Shown one piece after another: positions 25,338-37,800 of a stretch of DNA of 64,000 nucleotides (positions are counted from its first letter, which is position 1; the number at the start of each line of letters is the position of its first letter). The stretch is from positions 212,283 through 276,282 of the forward strand of contig VWZP01001604.1 in assembly GCA_013396995.1 (NCBI GenBank), read 5' to 3'. A model generated the notes under the pieces. It was not told the DNA's origin. It made no database searches and was given only the letters and a program-made list of their open reading frames with translations. The position numbers and the translations under genes are program-made. This stretch comes from Dicaeum eximium (taxonomy: Eukaryota > Chordata > Aves > Passeriformes > Dicaeidae).

Positions 25338-26010
25338 GCTCCGGGAGAGGCTGGGTACGGGGCTGCCGCTCTCTGCGTCGCTCGGGAGTTTTCCCCCGCT
25401 GTAGTTGGTGTACTTCAACATTTCTGCCTTCCGACAGCTTTTAAGCTTTCCGTTTGCTTCCCATACTGGGAGAGAGCAGATTCGTACGTCTCACGCTGGA
25501 CAATTAAATGTTGCAAAAAAGAAATCGCAGGTTTTAAAATACGGGAGATGTTACAAGGGTACCAGACTCAGCATTCCAATACAAACATTTAAAAGATGTG
25601 TTTTGCTGTTGTTGCTATTACTTATACTTATTTCTTATATTATTTAAAGCAGTTTTGTCTTCAAAATAGACATTTTTGTAATAGTCCACATGATCTTCTA
25701 TCTCTTGTACCAAACTGGTCTGTGACTGAAAAGTTCCCAGACATTGAGGACTTGGTGATACCAAAATAATTCAGTGCTCAATAACTGACTTCTAAGGATT
25801 TCATTCCCCTTTGTGTTCAGAGACTGTAACCACTGGTTGTTGCTCCACAGGCGTTTTAATTGGCATGTGACATTAATCTCAATTACATCTGAAATTCTCA
25901 TTTCATAAATTCACCGGAATAATCTCTTTAAAAACCATCTGAGGGTTGTTGTACACTGATTGTAAAAAGCAGGCATGCTAAAAGCAGACCTATTATTGCA
26001 TTCTCTCCAG

Positions 26011-26055
26011 AGGTCTTAATGAAATAGCTATAAAAGAAACAGCTGGGACTTCAAC
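26011..26055 (+). other. SLC5A7: 5' UTR part of the first coding exon
   Basis: 45 bases between the ttctctccag acceptor and the ATG. The bases before the ATG are acttcaac, with A at -3 (a purine, as in a good Kozak context) and G at +4. No upstream in-frame ATG is seen in this short leader. Confidence 0.5.
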
Positions 26056-26233
26056 ATGGCTTTCCATGTGGAGGGACTGGTGGCCATAGTTGTCTTCTAC
26101 CTGGCAATCCTGGCAGTAGGGATATGGGCTGCTTGGAAAACCAAGAACACCGGCAGCGAAGGAGATCGCAGCGAAGCTATTATAGTTGGCGGAAGAGACA
26201 TTGGTTTGCTAGTTGGTGGATTTACAATGACAG
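26056..26233 (+). CDS. SLC5A7: SLC5A7 coding exon 1 (residues 1-59)
   Basis: Encodes the extracellular N-terminus, helix 1 and the start of helix 2 (ending GGFTMT). The donor is acag|gtatgt, leaving phase 1; the split codon completes as Ala60 with the next exon. The ATG at 26056 is chosen because the protein start matches the human CHT1 start. A plausible acceptor (ttctctccag) lies just upstream at 26010, so about 45 bases of 5' UTR share this exon. Confidence 0.97.
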
Positions 26234-29200
26234 GTATGTAAAAAAAACTCCTTATTGTTTCCTAGTTAGTGTATAACTTGTCAGTTTTCCATCTGAATGA
26301 ATTGCAATCTGCATGTTGAGTAATGCAAAGTGGGGAAAATATATATACTTTTTATCCAATTGTTTAATGGACAGCCAAATGTAGTGTCTGTATAAAAATA
26401 ACAAATATTTTTAAGTCTTACAGGAAGAATATCTTTTAATTAGTTTTCATATATTTTCATTCCATATTCATCTGTAGATCAGATATGTTTGGGACAAAAG
26501 TATGGAATTAATACAGATTAATTATAAAGCTTTAAAAAAACTGTTATTGTTTTTAAAACCATCCAAATTTGTGCATTATTCTTGGGTTTGTTTAATCTGA
26601 GTGTAGGGGAAAAGATTGTTGAGAAGGCGAGGGTGTACAATATAAATTAACTTTCTAAAAGAAAATAGGCATAACTCCAAACTTGTAACTGTACAGATTT
26701 CAGCAAACTTATTTTGTGGATTCTTTTAGCTTCTTTTTCAGCAGTTGGACAAAATAATGCATTACTCTCGATAGTAGTACCAGTAAGAAAAGGCTGGGTG
26801 AAGGAAGAGCTCTTCACTGATGTTGTAAACAGTGTTCTCTGACTACCAGAGCCAGTCAAACCAGCTGTCTTCAGCCGGGGTGAATAAGATATTCACAATA
26901 CTGTCCAAAACCACAAAACTTATATTATGGTACTGGAACAAAAATGCATTGTAGGAAGAGTGAATTCGCCCACCACTATATTAAGGCAAATTAATTTTTA
27001 GGCTTTTTTTTTTAATTCTTAATTTAATCTAAATCTTATTAAGGCAAAGCCCTTTCAATTGTCGAATTTATCCAACTATATTTATGTTTTGCTGTTTTGC
27101 CCTGTTCTGCTCTCACAATTATCTAATGAACAGCCAGGTAAAACTTGGGCCAAAACTCTGCATTCTTTATTTGAGATAAAGTCACATTCTTTTGCAGGGG
27201 CATTTTGCTCATTCAAGGACTGACTATTTAGATATCGAGTAAAGAATGTTTGTAAAAGTCAATAAAGTTTTAATACAGTCAGATGTTCTACTTTTTGCAC
27301 TATGGTGTAATTTACTGTATCACACATCCATCGGCTACTGGAGTCTGCTCATAGCAAGAGCTGGTTCGACTGCTTTCTGCTGAATTAAATGTTTGCAAGG
27401 GCATTGAAAGCAGAATATTTTGCAGAAATATTGGTTGCCAAAAAAGAATAAACATTAAATCAGGGGATTTGAGATAAAAAAAGGCATCCTCCACAGAAGT
27501 GGCTACGACTAACGGCTTTGCATATAGAAGACACAAATTCTGGTCTCCTTAATCCTATTTTGCAGGAATGTTTTGTGTAACAGCTGAAGCACAGATGAGA
27601 CCTGAACTGGGATTTCCTATATCTCAGGCACATTCTGTAGCCACCACAATTCACACCCACACATGTTCATCCTGTGTAGTGCAAGCTTTAGAGATGGCGC
27701 AGTATCTCATCTTTGCAGCAGAATATCAGACTGATCCCAAAGCCTTTGGGTAGCTAAAACTATCACCGATTTTATACTGTCAGGGCTGACACTCTTTCTC
27801 CCCTATGCCTTCCTTAAATCTGGCAATTAAAACTTGATATGGCAACTAATCTACCTTTCAGTTGTAGCAAACCACGCCTGGCGCATAAAGCAAGATCTGG
27901 GCACAAATCTGCTGAGCCAGGGGTTAGTCCGAGTTTTGTCTCAGAGAGGGTGTTTGGGGGACTCGATTTATAAAGTCATAACAAAACAATTATGAAAGTA
28001 AGCTGATGAAAATCCACAGTAATTTTTACAGGTTGATAACTTTTACAAAATGGACAAATTATTCAAGGGCATACTTGGTTTTTAAGCAATGGTCGATGCT
28101 GATTTCACACCTCGCAACCGTGACTGTTCGCAATACGTGACTATTCCAGCATCGTCTTTATGTCTTTCAGGTTTAATTGTCTAAATATAAATAAGAAACC
28201 AAGGCCTACCCTGGAACAGGGAAACAAGATTTGTTTTAAAGATCTTCAGAAAGGATATTGTTTTTTATGTACATGAAGCACTTTGGGTTATGAGATAAGG
28301 CCTTATTCTCTCTTTTTTGCCTGAGACAAGCACTACAATGTTCCATGGGTATGGCTATGACAGTGGTAGAAGTTTCTAGGGTTACTTAGTGGAGAGGATG
28401 ACAGCACTTAGCCTATAAATTTGAAATAAAATTCAGAACATAAGCATTAAAGTCAAGATTCCAGAGTAATTATAGTTGATTTTCTAAACAACATTGAAAA
28501 ATCTTAAAGCACTACCTATGAATAACAGCTGTGGATATTTTTGGATATATGCTATGATCCTGAAGAAGGAAAAGCTATATCAACCAGCTGCTGAGATGTT
28601 GAATACAAAGCCTGTTGAAGGCTGAGTGTGTCTGCAAGTAAGAAAACAGAAAGAGTGAAAAGGTTAAGTTGTGGATGGATCATAGCAGCTCATATTAAAA
28701 TGAAATAACATTGTACCACAGTAGACACATTTAATCTGTGTTTAATTTTTACATAATTATTGATAAAATGCTGCATTAAATACTAGCATTCCTTATTTTT
28801 GAGAATGAATTTTTAAAGAAGTGATGTCTGCAACAAAATTGAATCTAATTTGATTTTGGTGATTGAGTTTAAACCTCAAAGGAAATCGTTGAGATTACAT
28901 AACTGAATGCTCACAAACATGACCCAAAAGGTAATAATCTATTGATGTAATTTTTGAATTTTAGTTGGATAGAGCTACATACCTTCCACATGAAAAATAA
29001 ATATTACATAATTCTATTTTATTCTAATCCTTGGATCAAAATTTTCATTTTACAGAACTTGATGAGTTTATTAAATAATTTGAGTGGTCAGACAAGGAAT
29101 TGTTCCTGAAGAAGTGCCAAAAAATCTGCTTTCCTAGTATATATAATTATATATCAAGAACTCAGAGATCAACTTCTATGTGTCTCACAGGAACTAGAAG

Positions 29201-32200
29201 AAAAATTGCACTCCTTACCCTCAGTATTTGTCTGATCATTTTTTACAGTGCATGTTTTAAATGGATGCTAGTATTTGCTGCATTTTTTTGTTATTCAGAT
29301 GGCAGGCAAAGAGAAGATTAAAATAGATTACCACATGAATGCTTCCATAGATTATTAAATATTGTATTCCTTTTGGCTGATTTAGGTAAAAACAAAAAGA
29401 ATTTCACCAAAAATAATGGTATTAAACTAACTTTAAATTGTGGCTTAGCAAATGAGGATCAGAAAACTAATATCTGAGGTTGAAATCCCATCCTATCTTA
29501 TCCCTTTATTTCATTTCTAATGTATTTACTTACCTATGTCAGTGTACGTGCTGACAATCCATTCACCCCCTCAGAAAAAGACGTATAACACCTTCCTAGA
29601 GCTCTGTGGTCTTTGACAGATGTTCCAGAACAGTCATGTGCACAGAAAAATTGATTAGCAGCAATTTTTCAAACCCCAATCCAGAAATCAAGAAATAAAA
29701 TTAAAAATAAGGGCTAAATCTTTCATGCCACCTTACACAGCAGTATCTGTCTGCAGGGCAGACAGTGAAGGGTAATGACCCTTACAACATCACACAGAAG
29801 GGAATTGACTTGATCTCCTCCAGAAGAAAATAAGGGAGCTAGGCATGGCATCCAAGTGCCCCTTGGAGAACACCTGACACCTCTGTAGCAACCTCTGGCA
29901 AATCAGTGCTGGAACTGGAAGCCCCCTTCTCCACAGCTGCAGCAGTGTTGGACATCTGTCCTTGACTATGGGATATTATTCCCACCTGTAACCAAGTATA
30001 TAATTAATCTAGAATTCATGTTTATGCATTTTCTGGGGAAAGAGACAAATATGCTTGCCTTTGTAAATATTTACTTTTTGATGTTGTAGGCAGGTGCTTA
30101 TTCCATAAGCTATTTGAGACACAATAGGCAACACACATCCCAGGTAGTCATGTCCTTTTTAAATGTCCTTTTTAAAGTGAGGGGCCCAGAACTGGACACA
30201 GCACTAGAGGTGCCAAGTACGAGGGTATGATGTCTTTCCTGGTCCTGCTGGCTGCTCTATTGCTGATGCAGGCCAGGCTGCCATTGGCCTTCTTGGCCTC
30301 CTGGGCACATGTTTGTTCATGTTCAGCTGCTGTTGACCAGCACCCCCAGGTCCTTCTGTGCTGGATCATTTTCCAGATACTCTGTCCACAGCCTGCAGCA
30401 CTGCCTGGGATTGTTATGACCAAAGCCTAAGACTCAGCACTCAGTCTTGTTGAACCTCATGCAGCTGGCCTCAGCCCATCTCTCCAGCCTGTGGAGATCT
30501 TACACTCCTGCAGATCAACTCTGACCCAACTTCATGTTATCTGCAAATTTGCTAATGGTAGACTTAATCTCATCTAGATAATCAGTAGAGGTTTGGTGGG
30601 TTGGTCCCACCTTGGAGAAGACAAGGTTGTTGGATGATCCCCCAGCTATTACCATGTAAAGTTGTTCTGGAAAGTTCTCAGTTCCTCCCCAGTTGATTTG
30701 CTCCCAGTTATGTCATTATCCCCGGTTGGCTAATTTACCCCTGCAAGATTTACCATACCCGCTCCCATTGGGCCCTGTTCCTAAACCCTGCCCTAAACCC
30801 TAAGTTTTTGTTTTCTAGTTATTAAAAGTTTTTTTTTCAGGTATATACCCCTGAGTAACCCTAGACCCTCAGACCTCCAGCTCAGTCCCCTCGAGTGAGT
30901 GTACCTGCTGTGCACCTTCCCATTTGTTGTTTTCTAGTTATTAAAAGTTTTTAGTTCCCCACCACTGGATCGGACATCGTCTCTCTCTTTCAAGTTACTG
31001 TGTTGGGGTCCCAATGTTCCAAGTAAATATATTAAACAGGACTGGGCCTACACTGATCTCTGTGACAGGCTGAGAGAGTTGGGGTTGTTTAGCCTAGAGA
31101 GGAGGAAGATCTGTGCAGACCTGACAGCAGCCTTACAGTACCTAAAGGGGGCTGATAGAAAAGATGGGGATCAGGTCACGTAGAGATAGGATGAGATGTA
31201 GAGGTAGGGAATTGAAGGGTAGATTTAGATTATATTAGGAAGAACTTCTTTACTGTGAGGATGGGGATGCATTGGAACAGATAGATCAGAGATGCTGTGG
31301 CTGCCCCATTCCTGGAAGTGTTTAAGGACAGGTTTGACAAGGCTTGGAGCAACCTGGTCTGTGATGGCATCCCTGCCTATCACACAGGGGTTAGAAATAG
31401 AAGATTTTTAAATCCCTTTCAATCCAAACAATTCCATAATTCTAGAACTCTGGTAAACAAAGTATCGTATTCCCCTCTATCATAATTCACACTGTCAAGA
31501 GTCACAAAATCCCAAATGTTTGACAACTTTTTATGTAGATTATGTATCCTTGCTCTTCTCATTAAGAATCAGCTTTAACCCATCTCCCCCACGTGGTCCC
31601 ATATGGGCATCACTCACCCCTTATCTCTGTAGTACACAATAGCTCTTGATAACCAAAATTCTACTCATAACAGGTCTCCTTGGGTCACTTCTTTTGTTCC
31701 AGTATTTCTCTGCATGCACACCCCTCATAAAAGTCCATTATACCATTTCCAGCAACTGAATGGCCATTCCTGTGGTTCAAATTGCTGAAAGGGGGACAGT
31801 TGTAATTCTCTGGTTGCTGGAGATCTTTGATTCTAAAGTCGTAGTGAAATTCAGCAAAATACATTCCAGTAGTACTTGAGAGATATCACAGTCAAGCAGA
31901 AAAGAGAGGTTATTTAGCTCTTAATGAAATTTCTTAAGGAATTTTATTACATTTTCTTAATTTGTTTTTCTCTCCAATTGTTTGTCCTAAACACAAAATC
32001 AAGTTTGCTTGTATGATATTGGATGATGGGAAAATTCTGAGGAATGTATAAGGAAAATACATTTTGAACTATTGTGACTTTTTACACAGAAACCCTAACT
32101 ACTCTTACATGAAAAAGGAAAGGCTTCTGACACAAACCAAAACATCATTACAAAAATCTAGGACTTGTAATGGTCTGTCTGCCCTTCTTCAAACTGCAAA

Positions 32201-34839
32201 CTAAGATTTATAAAACTTCTCCATTATACATTAGAGACAATAAAAATTTTTTTTGCATGGAATCTGCAGACAGGAAGAGATAAACTTTATTACTCGTTTT
32301 GTTATGAAGTATTTTTGCAGATGTAATCACAATACATTTCTGTGTTGGAATTTTTCTCTCATATATACTGTTGATCCCAAATTCTCAATGTAGAAACTTC
32401 CCTTAAAGGCAGAGAATCAACTCATTAAGTGTCAGAGGTTGGTATATTAAAAATACTGCTTTTTGGAGAGAGAGAGATAAAATCAGAAATATTGGAAATA
32501 ACACACCTCCCTTATTGAATATGAAATAATATAACAGAAATATTTTGAGAACTCAGAGTTTATTAATATGCTTCATGTAGCAACAATTTAAAATTTAACA
32601 AGGTTTAAAAAGCTTTTTTTTTCAGGTAGGTCCTGGTAAATAATGTGTTCATTAAACTTTTGTCTAATCTAAATGTTCTTCTTCAGACTCCCCCTTATAC
32701 CTCTCCTTCATTTGTACTAACACAAACAAAATAGTAATGGTAAATAAGTAGTGGGGGACTCAGCCCTCACATCTTCACTGACTATACAGAGACTTAGACA
32801 CTTTGATGATTTCCTCAGTCCATTTGACTTCTTTTTTCATATGCTTAGGCTGTAAATTCAAATTAGGGCTGCCTTTAATAAAAGGATGACATACCTGGCA
32901 CTTGTATTGTTCATATAATAAAAAATAATCATATCATACATAATGAGAATTTTATTATACAATGTGTGAGCCTTTCTTTCTTTGTGGATATTAAAGACTT
33001 TTCCATCTCTTCCTTTTCAGCCACATGGGTTGGAGGAGGTTACATCAATGGGACAGCAGAAGCTGTGTATGTCCCTGACTACGGTCTAGCTTGGGCTCAG
33101 GCCCCTATTGGATATTCCCTTAGCCTGATTTTAGGTAAGCAAAGACTAAAACTAATAGTCCCTCATTTCAAAGAATTCTGATGTCAGGTCTATTGTTTGA
33201 AATGAAAAAAACAGGGTCTGATAAAAGGTTGCTGAGGTAAACTGGATCCCTTCTTCTGGTACCTTTGGCTATTCAAAACAAAACAAAAAAAAAAAAAAAA
33301 ACAAAACAAAAAAAATCTCTAAAAATAGTTTGATATCTCAAGTCTCCTAAACTGCTTGCCAGGACCTATTTGATTATTACAACCATATTCTTTGGGGGAA
33401 TGGGGGATGGGAGGGTGTTTAAATTGTCAATACCAAGTTTTATATACTAAGTTTTCTTTAATTGCCTATATGATCTGGAGCATTACCCAGGTGCCCAGAT
33501 ATCCATACACCTATAAATCTTGAAATTAGACAAATATCCTTTTGGGTTAGTTAAGTGCTTATACTATATAGATCTCCACCAAGAATCTAGGTAAATTTTG
33601 TTATTTTGTGTAGGATGTATGTAGCCCATATTTCCTCAGACTGGAAACTATTTCCTTAAAACTGGAACATGCAACCTCTTAAATGTAGTACACAACTCTA
33701 AATCACATGTCAGAATGCAAATGTAGAATCCTGAGATATGCAGGGTCAGAGTGTAAAATACAGACAGCATTATAACTTTTAATGCTGCAATAATGATGCA
33801 ACTGCTTAAAAAGCATATTGTTACAGAAAAAAGATCCTGGTTTTCATATTTCCTTAATGTGACTGAGATACTCACTTTTCTGATATTACTTGACCTCTCA
33901 GTCTATTCTGAGTCTATTCTCAGGGTCCTGCTAGCTAATCTGTCCCTTTGTTTCCTTTGGTTGCTTATCCAGATCCTCTTTCACATTTTATTTCTTCGTA
34001 TACAACTAGCTTTCCTTCCTCTTTCTTTTTTTCCCCTTGAAAATGCTTTCCAATGGCCTGTCCTAGTTATCCTCACTTCCCAGGCAGAAACTTTCCCCAC
34101 TGTAGATGTTCCTCCCTGGCATGTGCGAGCCAGCTCCAGTCCTGGCAGTGGCTGTCACCCCTGAGAGCAGCTCAGTGTCCTGTGAGGAGCACAGTGACTG
34201 CAGATGTCTGCCTGGAGATCTGCTGCTGTCACTGCGAGGTCACGAGGGTCCCGATCCATCCATGTCATTAACCAGCTGTCAGGGTTGGAGTCACAAGCAG
34301 CCTCCTGGCTCTCAGCCTCTGCAGAATTGGCACAAATTAACAGTGGTCCAGAAGAGTTAGCCTCTCTGCTTGTTTTCAGCTGTTTATAGATACCCAGACT
34401 TGTTTTCCTGAAAGTTATAAAGGCCACTGCAGAGAAAAGCAGTCCGTATGTGTAACCATATATCCCTCTGCAGAGCACAGAGAGGAAAGAATTTCTGTAG
34501 GCATGATGTGTACATGAAGGTTTGAGGGGAGCAATCCTTTCTCCTTCATTAAAAAATAAATAATCCAAATTATAAATGCAAGGCTGGGAGAAATATTACT
34601 GCTTCAGACAGGAAGTATTTAAGATTGATGTAATCTCCCTGTTTGTTCTCCATACAATTTTATTTTCCTTATTTTTTCAAGTAATTTAGTTTTAAAGGTT
34701 AGAATATCTCGTATTTCCTTTGACAGGTGTTTGAACACCCTAATAAATTATGGTTTTTTTCTTCTTCTTCTTCAATTTTCTTGCAATCATGGCATAACAA
34801 GTAGAATAGGAAAAGGACCCATTACCAAACCAAGAATCA

Positions 34840-34877
<38 letters not shown>

Positions 34878-37800
34878 GGAACGGTTTCTGCATCTACCTG
34901 CCTAAACAGCATCCACATAAGGACTATAAATTGGGATGACAGTGTGTTACCCAGTGTCACCCAGTACATTCTGTTCTGGGAACATGATGAAATGAAGTAA
35001 TATGAGTTATAAAAGGCAATACGTAGAAATTTTGAAAACCTTCTGCACAGTACAATAAGTAAATGACATAACTTGTCCTGAAGAACCTAATTAAGGGTTG
35101 CCAAATGCCATACAGTATATCTTACTGGGAACTGACAGGGTTTCCAGTTGGTTATTACACCTCATACAGCAGTTTTACTGTGGTAGAAGTCTCCTTGGTT
35201 ATAGTCATGTGCAGATCTCAACTACACAGGTTTCCATACAAGGGCTCCTTCAGCTTTCCTCAGATAGGTCCTTTTCTTTCCCAGGACAGAAAGAATTTGG
35301 GGAGAGGAGGCCTTTGCACATATCCAGCCCATATACCAGCCAGGCAGAGCAGAATTGTGATATATCAAAATTCTTAAACATACATAAGTGGAATAACTGT
35401 ATGACAAATATTCATGGAATCTGACACTGGCCGAACTCAGAAGACCTCTGACCTATCCTGCAGGTGTAGTAAAGTTTGTTCAAACATATATAATAAATCT
35501 GAATTGTCCTGAAAGAATCAGATTTGCTGTGTGTGCACTAAAACACATGTGAAATTGTATTTCTGATTCAGTAATCTCAGAAGGTTTTACTTTTAGAGTA
35601 GGATTGTGTGAAACTTCATTCTGGATTCTGGTCTAAGAATCAACAGGATTTGGTAGAAAAGCCATTCTCTTAGGCTAATCCAAAGTTAGACAAAACTCTG
35701 ACAGCATGGGGGATTACATAAAGTGAGCCAGAAAAAAATAAGAAAAAGCCTTTTTTAAAATTATAATACTATAGATACTAATGGAGTGTGCGTGTTCAAG
35801 TAACTCTGTAGACATAGGTAAGAGTTTCCAGAGTATATTTTAACTGCACTTTTTACTTACAAATAAACAAACAAACAAAGAAAACAGTATTGGTGACATT
35901 TTTGTACCCTTAACTGACAATGAATGTTTCATCCCTTAATGCTAATGCATTTCTAAACTGCAGCTGGTGTCTTACACTGCTTTTTCTTTGTAGGTGGCCT
36001 TTTTTTTGCAAAACCTATGCGATCCAAAGGCTATGTGACAATGCTGGACCCCTTTCAGCAGCTTTATGGAAAAAGGATGGGAGGACTACTGTTTATTCCA
36101 GCTTTAATGGGAGAAATGTTTTGGGCTGCTGCCATCTTCTCTGCCTTAGGTAAGGAATAAGCAGTACAAATATTAATTTATTACAGGTAGAAATTATCAA
36201 GAATATCAGAAATGGAGACTCCAAATGGAGCCATTTAAGCCAAATGATTCAGACTGTGACATTTCTAAGACCCATGCTAACTAGCAAATAAATCTGGTAA
36301 TGCTACCCCTTTATTATTTTGATAAGAGAAAGACATGAAAAATATCTATTCATTTTCATGTACCTTTAAGTTGCCCCTCTTTAAAGAGTGTGAAAGGATT
36401 TAGGAATAAATTTCTGTTAATAATGAGGGTGACATAAGTGATTGTAAGTGTCCCTTTTGTGTCAAATCTGACCCAGCTTTTCTTTTGCATCTCTGGGATG
36501 AGAGAAGCCAGTCAAAATTTCCCTTAATGATATGTAACAGCATTTCCAATGCATCTAAACTAAATAATCCTTTGCATATAGGAGATCTACATATACAGAC
36601 CATTCTATAACATAAATAATAGAAGTAAACCAGATTCTGATCAATAAATTGAAGTATTCTTCAATTCTAAATGGCTTTCTTCTTGATGAAATGAAGAAAA
36701 TACTCAAGAAAGGATTTGGAGAATTAGTGAAACTATGACTCAATAGAAAATCACTCAACTACTCATCCAGTCTAGAAAAAAAATCAGCTTCCAGGGTTTT
36801 TAATTATATTTCAGGTCTGAATTTAGCAACCCCTTTAAGAACAGAGAAAGCCCTTGAGTTGAAGCACGAGTAATTGACTTTTACCAACTAATCATACTAA
36901 TAATGCACATGCCTGTGGTAATGCCTTCTAGCATAAGCTGTTTTAAACAAAAATAAACTTTGAAGGTACTCTCCAACTGCGCTCTGATGAACTGCAAAGC
37001 AATGGGGAGCTTGTTTACCACAATTTCATCACAAAATCCTTAAAAGACTAAGAAAAAACTGCATGCTGAGGTGATAGGAGTTAAATAACTTGGAGAACAC
37101 TCAGAGTATTTGCAATATTTTTGATTAAGGACAAGACATTCTCTTTTATTTCAACAGAAGTGGTGTGAATACCTTTCTAGATTTATATAGCAGCCAACAG
37201 TTAAAGACTGTCAATGATTATAAATGTCACTGAAGATTTTGATATTAACTATTCTGTGGATAATCTAGTTCCTTTTTCACACCTGTCCTCACTGATGGAT
37301 GTTTAATCCCAGTACTCTTCACTACCTGCTCTTCATCAATACTCCTTGCTTGGCAGGGTTGTAGATGGGAAACACTGGGCTTAAAGCTGTGGAAAAGGTC
37401 TGAGCTTGTAATTCTTAAGCACATGAACTTTGAGGCTCATTGTGCAGCAAAAGCCACATCTGTCAGCTCCCAGAAGCTCTTATATATCACACATCATGTT
37501 GTCTTCTAAAGCCAAAACTCTTCCAAATATGTGCTCCAGAATATCCATCTACAATAACTGCAAGCACTAAAAGTAGTTGCAAGACGTTTCATTGAAATCA
37601 TCCTAATTAGAAGGAGAGGATTTTTTTTAAACACTGTCTTAAAACATTGCAATTGCTTCCTGAGCTAAGGAAAATATCACAACTGCAACCATACACTTCA
37701 GAAGAGTAGAGCTGGGCCTCTCCAACATCCTGCTTGGAAGAACCCCATGGGAGACTGTCCTGGAGTCCAGGAGAACTGGTCAATATTCAGGGATCACCTC

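Larger units (their letters stand above)
25020..25420 (+). promoter_or_regulatory. CpG-island promoter of SLC5A7 (probable)
   Basis: A strongly GC- and CpG-rich block in an otherwise AT-rich window, ending about 640 bases before the first coding exon. Upstream of it lies a C/T-rich stretch (24740-25070). It contains a TATA-like box, a GGC-repeat run (about 25294-25312) and a single unresolved base at 25337. Position and composition suggest the SLC5A7 promoter and first exon. This is inference, as no transcript evidence is available here. Confidence 0.7.
26234..33020 (+). other. SLC5A7 intron 1 (6.8 kb)
   Basis: The longest intron, phase 1, gtatgt...ttttcag. It is mostly AT-rich unique sequence. 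27860-28170 has more CpG than the rest and could be regulatory. 30153-31445 holds the nested CR1/LTR/CR1 insertion described separately. No extra coding exon is seen. Confidence 0.9.
33135..35993 (+). other. SLC5A7 intron 2 (2.9 kb)
   Basis: Contains an A-rich CAAAA-type repeat (about 33277-33312), an uninterrupted run of 35 A at 34841-34875, and a GC-moderate block at 34090-34520 that reads open on the minus strand without recognisable homology. Otherwise nothing is recognised. Confidence 0.9.

Noticed and set aside
30172..30430. Small open frames on both strands in intron 1
   Set aside because: They lie within the CR1 ORF2 fragment.
34841..34875. Poly(A) tail of a processed retrogene
   Set aside because: No gene-like body precedes it and no target duplication flanks it. 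A simple A run explains it.
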